DNA of 64,000 nucleotides from Tamlana flava. Lineage in GTDB: Bacteria > Bacteroidota > Bacteroidia > Flavobacteriales > Flavobacteriaceae. The notes under the pieces are model-generated. The model ran no database searches. It was not told the origin of the DNA and saw nothing but the letters and a program-made list of their open reading frames with translations. A program made the translations under genes and the position numbers. How positions within the stretch are numbered: the stretch's first letter is position 1; each line of letters starts with the position of its first letter. Location of the stretch: assembly GCF_041287255.1 (NCBI RefSeq), contig NZ_JBGGTX010000002.1, forward strand, positions 124,001 through 188,000, read 5' to 3'. Below, piece after piece: positions 41,585 to 51,103 of the stretch.

Positions 41585-41801
41585 AAAAAATCCTCAATTA
41601 AAAATTGCGTTTCAAGCGATAAATATAATGGGTTTTATAAAAATACCGTCAAATTTATTATTTAAAATCGGCATGCAAATTGTTGCGTTTTAATTAAAAA
41701 AGGACAGTACTTTTAATTCATGGAATAATTAGTTTCTATTAAAAAATAGTTATTACCATAATTAAGTTTAACTTTCATAAATGAAAAGCCATTAAAAATT
41801 C

Positions 41802-43256
41802 ATGAAAAAATTACGTCTATTTTTTATCACTCTAATAGCGTTATACCTCATACTGCTTATTCCATTCACTAAAGACAACAATGAAATTTATAATGCTTCA
41901 AAAACTCCTTTCAATTGGAATCAAGACGCATTATGGGTTTCGTTAGAAAAGTCATTTCAAAGAGCCAAAGAAATGCAATCGTTTAAACTGGATTCTTTAG
42001 TTGAAAAACTAACCATTGAGACTGATGTGTTTTTTAGTGACCTTGAAAACACGGTTCACAACCCTGATGACACAATTTACGGTTTGATTGAAAAATCATT
42101 TTTTAAAATAGCTCCGCTAATTGCTGCACAAAAAATTAAATCTGATTGGTATTTAAAATTCTACAATCGGATTCGGAAAAAGTTAAAGGAAGATTCAAAA
42201 CATTGGGATATGAGCTCTCCCATTGCACGAAATACATCTTACCGAATACTTTATGGTATGAGAGCTGCCACTGAAGAGATATTGTTGCAAACCAATGATA
42301 ACGAATTTATTTCTAAATCATTGGTTACAGACGAACCTTCTATAACGCCATTTGTAAACGTTTTTGGAATTAAAGTGCATTCTGGCGATTTATTGGTAAG
42401 CAGAGGTGGTGCTGAAGTTTCTGCTTTTATTTCGAGAGGCAACGATTATCCAGGCAATTTTTCACACGTGGCCCTAATCCATATTGATAAAGAGACAAAT
42501 GCCCCTTATTTTGTTGAAGCACATATTGAAAGAGGTGTTGCCATATCTAATTTAAATGAATATTTAAAAGACAAAAAGTTAAGGTTTATGGTGTTAAGGC
42601 CGAGATTTGATTTACAAGAAATAACATCTAACCCCTCACTTCCCTACGAAGCCTCAAAATTTATTTTTGATGAATGCCAAACAAGGCATATCTCTTATGA
42701 TTTTAAAATGGACTATCATGATGATTCTGCCATGTTTTGTTCTGAAGTAGGTTCATACGCCTATAAACATTATGGTATTAATTTATGGGAATTTCAATCT
42801 ACAATCTCCTCAAACGGAATCATTAATTGGTTGCATGATTTTGGTGTTAATTACTTTTTAACACAAATGCCTTCCGATTTAGAGTATGATCCTGCACTTA
42901 GCGTCGTGGGCGAGTGGAGAAATAAAGAAACGCTTTTTCAAGACCATATTGACAATGCCGTTATGGATGCACTAATAGGAGAAGCGAATAATGGCAAAAA
43001 ACTTGATTATAATCTTTGGGCATTGCCCATAGCAAGACTTGTTAAAGGTTATTGTTTCATTCAAAATACATTTGGTATAGAATCTATCATACCTGAAGGA
43101 ATGGATGCCGTTACCGCATTAAAAAACAACTACTTTGTTGAACAATTCCAAAACCTAAAATTTAAAACGATTAAGAAGGTAGAGCAATTTAAGAAAGAAA
43201 GAGGCTATTTGCCTCCGTATTGGCAACTTGTACGTATGGCTGAAGAATCCATTTAA
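41802..43256 (+). CDS. YiiX-type permuted papain-like amidase, membrane-anchored
   Basis: A 484-residue protein (ATG at 41802) with an N-terminal membrane anchor (LRLFFITLIALYLILLIPF, 3-21). The middle 160-residue helical region is of unknown type. The catalytic part is of the YiiX/NlpC-P60-like permuted papain fold: His in GNFSHVALIH (about 222-231), the Glu in FVEAHIERGVAIS, and Cys in DSAMFCSEVGSYAYKHYG (about 310-327). In this fold the Cys lies after the His, as seen here. YiiX-family enzymes act on amide bonds in cell-wall peptides or lipids. The C-terminal 130 residues are helical. It is expressed alone and outside the cytoplasm; substrate unknown. Confidence 0.75.
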   Translation: MKKLRLFFITLIALYLILLIPFTKDNNEIYNASKTPFNWNQDALWVSLEKSFQRAKEMQSFKLDSLVEKLTIETDVFFSDLENTVHNPDDTIYGLIEKSFFKIAPLIAAQKIKSDWYLKFYNRIRKKLKEDSKHWDMSSPIARNTSYRILYGMRAATEEILLQTNDNEFISKSLVTDEPSITPFVNVFGIKVHSGDLLVSRGGAEVSAFISRGNDYPGNFSHVALIHIDKETNAPYFVEAHIERGVAISNLNEYLKDKKLRFMVLRPRFDLQEITSNPSLPYEASKFIFDECQTRHISYDFKMDYHDDSAMFCSEVGSYAYKHYGINLWEFQSTISSNGIINWLHDFGVNYFLTQMPSDLEYDPALSVVGEWRNKETLFQDHIDNAVMDALIGEANNGKKLDYNLWALPIARLVKGYCFIQNTFGIESIIPEGMDAVTALKNNYFVEQFQNLKFKTIKKVEQFKKERGYLPPYWQLVRMAEESI

Positions 43257-43274
43257 GTTTAAATTAGGTATAAA

Positions 43275-43298
43275 AAAGCCATCAAAATTGATGGCTTT
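43275..43298 (+). terminator. Intrinsic terminator after the YiiX-like gene
   Basis: Stem AAAGCCATC (43275-43283) with GATGGCTTT (43290-43298), followed by CTAATTTTTATT. It lies 20 bp after the stop of the amidase gene. Confidence 0.75.
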
Positions 43299-43359
43299 CT
43301 AATTTTTATTCTTTCACTGGGCTAGAACCTAGGGCCCTTTAATTAATAATAAACGTTTA

Positions 43360-44070
43360 TTAATCTAATATTCCTCCTCCAAAACTTAAAGTAATGGAAT
43401 GAAAATTACCCGTAACATCTGTGAGGATTTTTCTTGAATTATAGTTAACAATATTATACTTGTATCTGATACCAAAATAATTTTTCCTGTTATAGTAAAA
43501 TCTGTACATCAGACCAATATTTATGTTCGATGAAAAAATATTTGTAGATTCTTCTATTGTTACGCGATCATCACCAAATAATAAGGTTTCCAAAAAAGTT
43601 GGATCACGATATTCACCGGGCACAATTTCAAACATATCCAGACCAATGCCTCCAAGTAAAAGGATTTGGTTTTTATTATGTGTCCAAATATCCCTTAGAA
43701 TATCAATCCCAACATAACCTCCCAAATAATGATTGGTCATAGTTCCATCTGCAAGTTGATATTCCATTTTTGTATTAGTAAAACGAACATCAAATGTAAG
43801 ATCGTAAGTCATTTGTTTGTGGATAAGACCAACCGAACCACCAAAGGTAGGTTTTACCCCAATAAGATTAGCATTCTTGGTTGGTATAAATGTACCTATC
43901 GCTAAGTCCCAGTGAACCTTTGTCCTTTTTATAGAGTCATTAAAGGGCTCAAGTTCTTGCGCTTTTACTTCAAAATCTTCGTTGTTAGTAAGTTTTTCCT
44001 TTGAAAAAAACTGAGCAAATCCCATCAAAGGAATAAGGGTGATAATGATTAAATATTTCAGATTTTTCAT
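43360..44070 (-). CDS. Outer-membrane-barrel-like exported protein
   Basis: I prefer the ATG at 44070, which gives a signal peptide MKNLKYLIIITLIPLMGFAQ followed by mature FFSKEKLTNNEDF; an ATG at 44094 adds eight residues before it. The 236-residue protein is made of alternating beta strands ending in aromatic residues (HWDLAIGTFIPTK, KPTFGGSVGLIHKQMTYDLTFDVRFT, HYLGGYVGIDIL, NINIGLMYRFYYNRKNYFGIRYKYNIVNY, SITLSFGGGILD). This is a porin-like outer-membrane beta-barrel of about eight strands, closing with a strand that ends the protein. Function unknown; such proteins are common in Bacteroidota as small channels or adhesins. Confidence 0.7.
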   Translation of the reverse strand: MKNLKYLIIITLIPLMGFAQFFSKEKLTNNEDFEVKAQELEPFNDSIKRTKVHWDLAIGTFIPTKNANLIGVKPTFGGSVGLIHKQMTYDLTFDVRFTNTKMEYQLADGTMTNHYLGGYVGIDILRDIWTHNKNQILLLGGIGLDMFEIVPGEYRDPTFLETLLFGDDRVTIEESTNIFSSNINIGLMYRFYYNRKNYFGIRYKYNIVNYNSRKILTDVTGNFHSITLSFGGGILD

Positions 44071-44110
44071 GACTAATATTTTTATCCCATTCATTGGAGG
44101 ATATAATTAG

Positions 44111-44371
44111 CAAATCAAACTAATCATAAATCCGCGCCCAAGCAATGATATATATCATCTTGAATCTGCCTTTCAAATTATTGGTAACCTTCCAAGTTTA
44201 TATACGAACTCAAATTACGATGATAAAATAGCTATACTTGGTTTATTATTTCCTGAACAACTGCTTCTGGGAAAAAACAAATGTCGAACCATAAAACAGA
44301 ATATAGTAATAGAGCTTCTTTGTAGAGTAATTGCGGATTTCCAAGGATTAGACAAAAAAAGCCATCAATAA
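44111..44371 (+). pseudogene. Relic of serine recombinase C-terminus beside tRNA-Asn
   Basis: An open frame without a start codon runs from 44111 to a stop at 44369-44371. Its translation includes HLESAFQIIGNLPSLYTNSN then YDDKIAILGLLFPEQLLLGK and KCRTIKQNIVIELL. The order 'I..LP.LY......K......+FPE.+.......RT...N' is what I know from the ends of Bacteroidota serine (resolvase-type) recombinases. The catalytic N-terminus and recombinase domain are gone. It lies next to a tRNA gene and its end overlaps a terminator hairpin, as expected for the scar of a departed element. The recombinase identity is an inference from pattern. Confidence 0.5.
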
Positions 44372-44380
44372 TGATGGCTT
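44360..44380 (-). terminator. Terminator of tRNA-Asn
   Basis: Stem GCCATCA (44361-44367) with TGATGGC (44372-44378). In minus-strand direction it is followed by seven T. It lies about 12 bp beyond the tRNA 3' end. Confidence 0.8.
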
Positions 44381-44391
44381 GTCCAATCTAG

Positions 44392-44465
44392 CTCCTCAGG
44401 TTGGGCTCGAACCAACGACCCTCTGATTAACAGTCAGATGCTCTAACCAACTGAGCTACTGAGGA
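44392..44465 (-). tRNA. tRNA-Asn (anticodon GTT)
   Basis: On the minus strand TCCTCAG...CTGAGGA forms the acceptor stem. The D-arm is TAGCTCAGTTGGTTAGAGCA, the anticodon arm CTGACTGTTAATCAG has loop CTGTTAA with anticodon GTT (AAC/AAU, asparagine), and the T-arm is GGTTCGAGCCC. 74 bases, CCA not encoded. All four arms pair. Confidence 0.97.
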
Positions 44466-44538
44466 AGATATCTTTTCGCTTTTGCGAGCGCAAATATATA
44501 TATATTTTTAGTTAACGCAATAGGTTTTTTAAAAAAAT

Positions 44539-45885
44539 TTAATTGAAAATGGCTTTATAAATATCGTTGCCATTTGCAAAAAGCACCAAGGCTATTAAAA
44601 TGAAAAAACCAACCATTTGCGCATATTCCATAAATTTATCGCCCGGTTTTCTGCCAGAAACCATTTCATAGAGTAAAAACATAACGTGGCCTCCATCTAA
44701 TGCCGGAATGGGCAATAAGTTTAATACGCCTAGCATGATGGATAAGAAAGCCGTTATGGTCCAAAATACTTGCCAGCTCCAGAAACTTGGGAAAATATCA
44801 TAAATGGCCTTAAACCCACCAACTCCTCTATAAGCCCCTGTACTTGGCGTAAAAATTGCAGCCAATTGGTCCCAGTATGAAGAAAGTCTTTCTTTGGTCT
44901 TTTTAAGGCCAACAGGAAATGATTCGAAAAAACCATATTCTTTGGTTACATAATCATAATAACCCAAAGCCTCTAAAGTTTCTGAGGTGGAAGCTGCGGC
45001 ATATACAAGACCCAACTTACCCTCCTCATTTATTTTAAGTGGCAAATTAATATTTTGATTATCTCTTTTCACAGTTGCCGTTACCTCTTGGCCTTTTAAG
45101 CCATCTAAAGCTTCTTTAACCTCGTCAATGTATTTGGTTTCATGGTTGTTTACAGCTAAAAGAATGTCACCTTTTTTAAATCCGCTAGCCTTGTTATATG
45201 AAGTATCCGGCACTTCCATAATAATGAATGGTTGCCTTAAATTGATGAACCCTCTTTCCTTTGAATCCATTAATTGAGCGAGAAAATCCTCGGGCATGGT
45301 TATGGTAGACTTGACCCCGTCTCGTTCAATTAAAACCTGACTTCCAAACAATACTTTTTCAGAAATCTGGGAAAAGGTTTCGATTTTTTCGCCATCAACA
45401 GCTAAAATCTTATCTCCCGTTTGCAATCCTGCTTTGTTGGCTACGGTACTTTCAATGGCTAAACCGTCCTTTATATTTTCAACTGGCAAAACACGCTCTC
45501 CGTAATAATAGCTCATGCCAATATATATCAAAATTGCTAGCAAAAAGTTAACCGTTACACCACCAAGCATGATAATTAATCGCTGCCATGCTGGCTTAGA
45601 ACGAAATTCCCATGGCTGCGGTTCTTGGGCCATTTGTTCGGTGTCCATGCTTTCGTCAATCATCCCAGAAATCTTCACGTAACCTCCCAATGGCAACCAA
45701 CCTATTCCATATACCGTTTCACCAATTTTCTTTTTAAACAAAGAAAACTTTATATCAAAAAACAGATAAAATTTTTCCACTCTAGTTTTAAACGCCTTTG
45801 CGGGAAGAAAATGTCCGAGCTCGTGCAAGATTATAAGCAGTGAAAGGCTCAACAAAAATTGGGATATTTTTATAACAAACTCCAT
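44539..45885 (-). CDS. rseP: RIP site-2 metalloprotease RseP
   Basis: Membrane zinc protease that cuts anti-sigma factors and leftover signal peptides within the membrane. The 448-residue protein has the metal site HELGH at 21-25 in the first membrane helix (LSLSLLIILHELGHFLPAK). The second site is LNLLPIPALDGGHVMFLL near 385-402 (the NxxPxPxLDGG motif with metal-binding Asp). Two PDZ domains lie between (about 115-195 and 200-290), with four membrane helices in total. The length is usual. Start: ATG at 45885. Next to tRNA-Asn; the gene is followed by no operon partner. Confidence 0.96.
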   Translation of the reverse strand: MEFVIKISQFLLSLSLLIILHELGHFLPAKAFKTRVEKFYLFFDIKFSLFKKKIGETVYGIGWLPLGGYVKISGMIDESMDTEQMAQEPQPWEFRSKPAWQRLIIMLGGVTVNFLLAILIYIGMSYYYGERVLPVENIKDGLAIESTVANKAGLQTGDKILAVDGEKIETFSQISEKVLFGSQVLIERDGVKSTITMPEDFLAQLMDSKERGFINLRQPFIIMEVPDTSYNKASGFKKGDILLAVNNHETKYIDEVKEALDGLKGQEVTATVKRDNQNINLPLKINEEGKLGLVYAAASTSETLEALGYYDYVTKEYGFFESFPVGLKKTKERLSSYWDQLAAIFTPSTGAYRGVGGFKAIYDIFPSFWSWQVFWTITAFLSIMLGVLNLLPIPALDGGHVMFLLYEMVSGRKPGDKFMEYAQMVGFFILIALVLFANGNDIYKAIFN

Positions 45886-45962
45886 AAATCTTGTAACAAT
45901 TTTTTATAATCGCACAAAAGTAAGGTTTTAGATTCAGTTAGAAAACATATATAATCTATTGC

Positions 45963-47900
45963 CTAGTTTTTTAACACGCTTTTATTAATTGTGCCCTGGT
46001 TTGTGTATAATTTGACAAAAAGAACGCCCGACGAAAATAAAGATGTTTTGATACTTGGAGACCAATTGGATTGATATAGCAGTTGCCCAAGTGCGTTAAA
46101 CACTTTAATTTCTGTAATATTTAAACTTTCAGGTTTTTCTATAGTTATATCCTCAGAAGTTGGGTTTGGATAGAGCGACAACTGTGACTTTAAATCTGGT
46201 TGATTTACACCCAAGATTACCGTATTATTTTTTGAAATAAGATCTGAATCAGGGTCAAATTCAACAGATGCTACGGTAAAATTAACTGCATTGAAAAAAT
46301 CTTCGTCATTCGCTGTATTATTTAGTATTATATCCAAAGTTTCACCCAATGTTCCTTTTAGCCTTAAGGGTATTGGAGCTTCAAAATATGATACAGAAGC
46401 ATCACTTTGGGTTTGAGAAATATTAATTTGAACTTGGTTTGTTGATGGCTGGCTCCAATGAATTGTATAAGTTGGATATCCTTGATTATAGAGCCAATCG
46501 TTGAAAAATTCATTTAAATTTTCACCGGAAACAGTTTCCATGATTGCAATAAAATCTTCCGTTTTTGCGTAACCGTATGCATGATTTACATCCACCAAAT
46601 AATCTTTCATGCCTTGAAAAAAAACTGCATCACCTAGCTTTTTCCTTATCATATGTAACACCATGGCACCCTTGTTGTAGCTTAATCGACTATTAAAAAT
46701 TCGGCCCACACTGGTTGTGTCAGCATCTGAAAGATATACCGCCCCATTTGGTGCAGATGTAATGGAGCTGTTAAGCTGTTGTTTCCAAGAACTAAATGCC
46801 GTATTTCCATCCAGGTTTTCTATCGTTAAACCTGCTAAATAGGTCGCAAAACCTTCGTTTAGCCAAATATCTTTCCAACTTCCGCAGGTAATTTTGTTGC
46901 CAAACCATTGATGTGCCAATTCGTGCGCAATTAAACCCCGACTAAAGTTTCCCATAAACGATACTGTGGTATGTTCCATGCCACCGCCCCAGCCAAATTG
47001 TGCATGCCCGTATTTTTCATTGGCAAAAGGATACTCTTCAAATAAATTGGCAAACAAATCCATGATATCTACCGTTATGGCCGTACTGGATTGAGCTGAA
47101 GCCAAATTTTCTGGATAAACATAGTTTACAATATCAAAAGGATTTCCGTTGTTTGGAACTGTATGCAAATACACCTCATAATTTGTTACTGCTATGGCAA
47201 CTAAATAAGCCGGAATGGGGTAACGGTGCTTAAAATGTGTTGTTTTATTGGCTCCATTGGTAATTTGGCTTTGTTCCAAACCGTTGGAAACGGCAATATA
47301 TTCTTCATTTGAAGGATTCAATTTTGGTGTTGTAATAAATACATCTATAGAATCTGCTTTATCAATTAAATCCTGTTTGCACGGCCACCAACCTTTTGCT
47401 CCATAGGGCTCAGACAAGGTCCAAATAACGGGATCGCCCGCATGTTGATTTTGCTCGAAAGAACCAAAGCCGGAACTCACAGGGTTTCCAGAATAACTTA
47501 TGGTCAGCGAATCCAAAACGGCTGCATTTTGTAAAACTGGTAATGTAACCACTAACTCATCATTGGCGTTCTGTATAAAACTAAGCGAACTGCCACGTTG
47601 CATGACTTCTGAAACCGCCATGTTACTCGCTAAATCAAAAGTGATTTCGCTTAAATTTTCTTTGGCCACAAAATAGGATGTAACAGAACCCGATATAAAG
47701 GCCACTGAAGGGTCAATGGTAAATTCTAACCTATGATACTTCAAATCGTAACTTCCCGTATTTTCATTGGCCTTATAAAGCATTTTTTTTAATGCAGATT
47801 TTGCCTCAGCCTCCCTAATTGAGTTAAGCGAGCTTTTATAGTCTTGGGAAAAACCAAACGCCATAACAAGACATAAAAGCAATAGCACTTTTCTTTTCAT
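45963..47900 (-). CDS. M1 family metallopeptidase (aminopeptidase) with T9SS domain
   Basis: A secreted zinc aminopeptidase of 645 residues (ATG at 47900, signal peptide to FGFSQ at 19). The M1 domain has the substrate-recognition sequence GWGGGMEHTTVSF (GxMEN type), the zinc site HELAHQWFGNK, the second glutamate NEGFATY, and a beta N-terminal domain starting DLKYHRLEFTIDPSVAFISG. After the helical part of the enzyme comes a T9SS C-terminal domain (LSLYPNPTSEDITIEKPESL...KLYTNQGTINKSVLKN). So it is exported and surface-attached, and trims N-terminal residues of peptides. The lack of a C-terminal ARM-repeat region makes it shorter than LTA4-hydrolase-like enzymes. Confidence 0.93.
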   Translation of the reverse strand: MKRKVLLLLCLVMAFGFSQDYKSSLNSIREAEAKSALKKMLYKANENTGSYDLKYHRLEFTIDPSVAFISGSVTSYFVAKENLSEITFDLASNMAVSEVMQRGSSLSFIQNANDELVVTLPVLQNAAVLDSLTISYSGNPVSSGFGSFEQNQHAGDPVIWTLSEPYGAKGWWPCKQDLIDKADSIDVFITTPKLNPSNEEYIAVSNGLEQSQITNGANKTTHFKHRYPIPAYLVAIAVTNYEVYLHTVPNNGNPFDIVNYVYPENLASAQSSTAITVDIMDLFANLFEEYPFANEKYGHAQFGWGGGMEHTTVSFMGNFSRGLIAHELAHQWFGNKITCGSWKDIWLNEGFATYLAGLTIENLDGNTAFSSWKQQLNSSITSAPNGAVYLSDADTTSVGRIFNSRLSYNKGAMVLHMIRKKLGDAVFFQGMKDYLVDVNHAYGYAKTEDFIAIMETVSGENLNEFFNDWLYNQGYPTYTIHWSQPSTNQVQINISQTQSDASVSYFEAPIPLRLKGTLGETLDIILNNTANDEDFFNAVNFTVASVEFDPDSDLISKNNTVILGVNQPDLKSQLSLYPNPTSEDITIEKPESLNITEIKVFNALGQLLYQSNWSPSIKTSLFSSGVLFVKLYTNQGTINKSVLKN

Positions 47901-47999
47901 CTCTCTTAGTAATTTTCTTTTTATGTACCTAAAATTACAATTTATTCCTGATATGAATTGTATTTTTGCAACTAGTACAAAAAGCTCAAGTTCACAGAA

Positions 48000-48674
48000 A
48001 TGCTAAATTTTTTTAAAGACTATAAAATCTTCGGAATTGTTTTCCTAATTATATCGGTAATCATTGTTACCATCATTTATAATACGCTAAATGTATACCA
48101 GCCTCTACCTATTTATCAACCTGCTATGGTGAGTACTGACCTTGTTGACAGTACCCTTCAATACCAAAAAAAGTATCATAAAATTACTGATTTTAGCCTT
48201 GTGAACCAAAACGGGAAAACTGTAACCCAAGACGATTACAAAGATAAAATTTACGTTGCCGATTTCTTTTTCACAACTTGCCAAACCATCTGCCCCATTA
48301 TGACAGATCACATGGTTGACATTCAAAACGAAATTTTGAATGACGACGACGTTATGCTGCTCTCACATTCTGTTACTCCAGAAATTGACACTGTTGCCCA
48401 ACTTAAAAGATATGCTTTAAAAAAGGGAGTGAATGACAAAAAGTGGAATTTGGTTACGGGCGATAAAAAACAAATTTACGATCTTGCCCGAAAAAGCTAT
48501 TTGGCTGTGAAAGACAATCCGTATGCTAGTCCTTTTGACATGATACACACCGAAAACTTCATGCTTATTGACAAAAAACGCCAAATTAGGGGGTTTTACG
48601 ATGGCACGAACAAGGAAGATATTGACCGCTTATTAAAAGACATTGAGATTTTAAAAGAGGAATACGCCAAATAG
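48000..48674 (+). CDS. SCO1/SenC family copper chaperone
   Basis: SCO proteins insert copper into cytochrome c oxidase (CuA) or act as thiol-disulphide reductases. The 224-residue protein has an N-terminal membrane anchor (KIFGIVFLIISVIIVTIIYNTL, about 9-31) and a thioredoxin-like domain outside. The copper-binding TTCQTICPIM gives a CxxxC (about Cys93 and Cys97), and the conserved His lies in FDMIHTENFMLID (about residue 183). The start is the ATG at 48000. It lies divergent to the aminopeptidase gene. It may serve the respiratory oxidase of this aerobe. Confidence 0.95.
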   Translation: MLNFFKDYKIFGIVFLIISVIIVTIIYNTLNVYQPLPIYQPAMVSTDLVDSTLQYQKKYHKITDFSLVNQNGKTVTQDDYKDKIYVADFFFTTCQTICPIMTDHMVDIQNEILNDDDVMLLSHSVTPEIDTVAQLKRYALKKGVNDKKWNLVTGDKKQIYDLARKSYLAVKDNPYASPFDMIHTENFMLIDKKRQIRGFYDGTNKEDIDRLLKDIEILKEEYAK

Positions 48675-48712
48675 TTTATATCAAACAATTTTTTTAGCCT
48701 AAAATTTTACCT

Positions 48713-48720
48713 TACTTTTG
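48713..48720 (+). promoter_or_regulatory. -7 promoter element of feoAB
   Basis: TACTTTTG matches TANNTTTG, 26 bp before the feoA start. A T-rich stretch lies at the -33 distance. No copy of the MntR-like palindrome seen at 51439 is present here. Confidence 0.55.
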
Positions 48721-48746
48721 CTTCTTTAAAATCAATCTAAATAAGC

Positions 48747-48983
48747 TTGCAAGATACATTAGCAAATTTAAAACGTGGCGAACGTGCCATAATAAAGGAT
48801 GTTTCGTCCGTTCACATTCCATTAAAATTGTTGGAAATGGGTTGTTTGCCTGGTAATTCTGTAGAGCTTGTTCAGTTGGCTCCTTTTCAAGACCCAATGT
48901 ACCTCAACATCAATGGATCGCATCTTGCCATTAGAAAAGAAACAGCAATTCATATTCTAATTGAAAAAGCAGTGCATGAGTAA
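48747..48983 (+). CDS. feoA: FeoA, ferrous-iron transport accessory protein
   Basis: Small SH3-like protein that regulates FeoB. The 78-residue protein has the FeoA core (LANLKRGERAIIKDV...LKLLEMGCLPGNSVELVQLAPFQDPMYLNINGSHLAIRKETAIHILIE). The start is a TTG at 48747; no ATG occurs before the core. Its end overlaps the FeoB start by 8 bp (ATGAGTAA), so the two are translationally coupled. It is the first gene of a standard feo operon. Confidence 0.93.
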   Translation: MQDTLANLKRGERAIIKDVSSVHIPLKLLEMGCLPGNSVELVQLAPFQDPMYLNINGSHLAIRKETAIHILIEKAVHE

Positions 48984-51075
48984 ACAGATAAATGTTGCGT
49001 TAATTGGTAACCCCAATACCGGAAAAACCTCAGTGTTTAATGCCCTAACAGGATTGAACCAAAAAGTAGGTAATTATCCAGGCATAACCGTTGAAAAAAA
49101 AGAGGGGATTTGTAAACTTCCTCGGGGTGTTAAAGCGCACATTATCGATCTACCCGGCACGTATAGTTTAAACGCATCGTCGCTTGATGAAAATGTGGTG
49201 ATTGAACTGCTTTTAAATAAAAATAATAAAGATTTCCCCGATGTGGCCGTTGTGGTTAGCGACGTTGAAAATTTAAAGCGAAACCTATTACTTTTCACCC
49301 AAATTAAAGACCTTGAAATACCGTCAATTCTTGTCATCAACATGGCAGACCGTATGTCTTACAAGGGTATTTCATTGGACATAAAATACTTAGAAGAACA
49401 GCTTAAAACCAAAATCGCCTTAGTAAGTACCAGAAAAAAAGAGGGTATTGATGACTTGAAAAACCTTATTGCGAACTACAAGGATATTTCTGTTTCTCCT
49501 TGTTTGAATGCTTCTGAAGTTGATAAAGACTATTTTGAAAATCTTCAAAAGGCCTTTCCAAACCAATTGCTCTACAAACTTTGGCTGGTTATTACCCAAG
49601 ATGTTAACTTCGGAAAAACGGACAGAAATGAAATTGACGCTGTAGCCAATTTTAAAACAAAAAGTAAATCGGACTTAAAGCGGTTGCAGCAAAAAGAAAC
49701 CATTAGGCGCTATCAGTTTATAAATGATGTGCTTAGAGTTGGCCAAACCATTGATGTTTCACAAGCTAAAGATTTGCGTACTAAACTCGATAGAATCCTA
49801 ACCCATAAAATTTGGGGCTATGCCATTTTCTTTATCATTTTATTGACCATCTTTCAAGCCATTTACGACTGGTCCAGCGTGCCCATGGACTTTATTGATA
49901 GTGCCTTTGCATCACTCAGCGAATGGGCAAAAGAACAATTGCCTGAAGGTGCATTCAGTAATTTATTGGCCGAAGGTATTATACCTGGATTGGGAGGCAT
50001 CGTCATTTTTATTCCACAGATTGCATTTTTATTTCTGTTTATTTCCGTTTTGGAAGAAAGTGGGTATATGAGCCGTGTGGTTTTTTTAATGGACCGCATT
50101 ATGCGTCGCTTCGGGTTAAGCGGAAAAAGTGTTGTGCCTTTAATTTCGGGTACTGCCTGCGCCATTCCGGCCATAATGGCCACCAGAAATATTGAAAGTT
50201 GGAAAGAACGATTAATCACTATTTTGGTAACACCTTTTACAACCTGTTCCGCCAGACTGCCCGTTTATTTAATCATCATTGCTTTGGTCATCCCCGAAGG
50301 AAGAATTTTTGGTTTAGGCTACCAAGCGTTAACGCTTATGCTTTTGTACCTCATTGGTTTTGGGGCCGCCATACTTTCGGCAAAAATTTTGAACAAGGTT
50401 TTAAAAATAAGAAGCAAAACGTTTTTTGTGGTAGAAATGCCCAATTATAAATTACCACTATTCAAAAATGTGGTATTGACGGTTATTGAAAAAACCAAAT
50501 CGTTTGTTTTTGGGGCAGGAAAAATTATATTGGCTATCTCCATTATTCTATGGTTTTTGGCATCTTACGGTCCTGGCGAACAATTTAATAATGCAGAGAA
50601 AATTATAAGGACTGAATACGCTTCTGAAAATTTAAGCCAAGCCGAATTGGACCAAAAAATTGCGTCGCACAAGCTTGAGCATTCCTTTATCGGGATTACT
50701 GGAAGAGCCATTGAGCCTGTTATTAGGCCACTGGGTTATGATTGGAAAATTGGCATTGCCATTGTAAGCAGTTTTGCAGCCCGAGAAGTTTTTGTTGGAA
50801 CCCTTGCCACAATTTACAGTGTTGGAAATGACGATGAGGCCACCATAAAAAACCGAATGGCCGCAGAGGTAAACCCAATTTTAGGTGGGCCATTATTTAA
50901 TTTTGCCTCTGGCATATCCTTATTGCTTTTTTATGCTTTTGCCATGCAATGTATGAGTACGCTTGCCATTGTAAAAAGAGAAACCAATAGTTGGAAATGG
51001 CCAATTTTGCAGCTTTTTGTCATGAGTGGCATTGCATACGTAACCGCTTTAATCGCTTTTCAGTTTTTGAAATGA
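48976..51075 (+). CDS. feoB: FeoB, ferrous-iron transporter
   Basis: Imports Fe2+ through the inner membrane, gated by a G-protein domain. The 699-residue protein (ATG at 48976, MSKQINVALIGNPNTGKTS) has G1 GNPNTGKTS at 11-19, G3 DLPGTYSL, G4 NMADR, then the GDI helices and about ten membrane helices. Gate motifs are standard: SGKSVVPLISGTACAIPAIMATR (GxxCxxP type) and FTTCSARLPVYLIIIAL. A third is GLAREVFV-like: AIVSSFAAREVFVGTLATIYS. Length fits the canonical family, in contrast to the split FeoB at 53729-55927. A small FeoB-associated protein follows. Confidence 0.96.
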   Translation: MSKQINVALIGNPNTGKTSVFNALTGLNQKVGNYPGITVEKKEGICKLPRGVKAHIIDLPGTYSLNASSLDENVVIELLLNKNNKDFPDVAVVVSDVENLKRNLLLFTQIKDLEIPSILVINMADRMSYKGISLDIKYLEEQLKTKIALVSTRKKEGIDDLKNLIANYKDISVSPCLNASEVDKDYFENLQKAFPNQLLYKLWLVITQDVNFGKTDRNEIDAVANFKTKSKSDLKRLQQKETIRRYQFINDVLRVGQTIDVSQAKDLRTKLDRILTHKIWGYAIFFIILLTIFQAIYDWSSVPMDFIDSAFASLSEWAKEQLPEGAFSNLLAEGIIPGLGGIVIFIPQIAFLFLFISVLEESGYMSRVVFLMDRIMRRFGLSGKSVVPLISGTACAIPAIMATRNIESWKERLITILVTPFTTCSARLPVYLIIIALVIPEGRIFGLGYQALTLMLLYLIGFGAAILSAKILNKVLKIRSKTFFVVEMPNYKLPLFKNVVLTVIEKTKSFVFGAGKIILAISIILWFLASYGPGEQFNNAEKIIRTEYASENLSQAELDQKIASHKLEHSFIGITGRAIEPVIRPLGYDWKIGIAIVSSFAAREVFVGTLATIYSVGNDDEATIKNRMAAEVNPILGGPLFNFASGISLLLFYAFAMQCMSTLAIVKRETNSWKWPILQLFVMSGIAYVTALIAFQFLK

Positions 51076-51103
51076 AAATGAATTGAATCCGACTTAAAAA
51101 CAC

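Noticed and set aside
49863..50219. Antisense frame in feoB with hydrophobic stretch
   Set aside because: It is the complement of membrane-helix codons of feoB and has no independent support.
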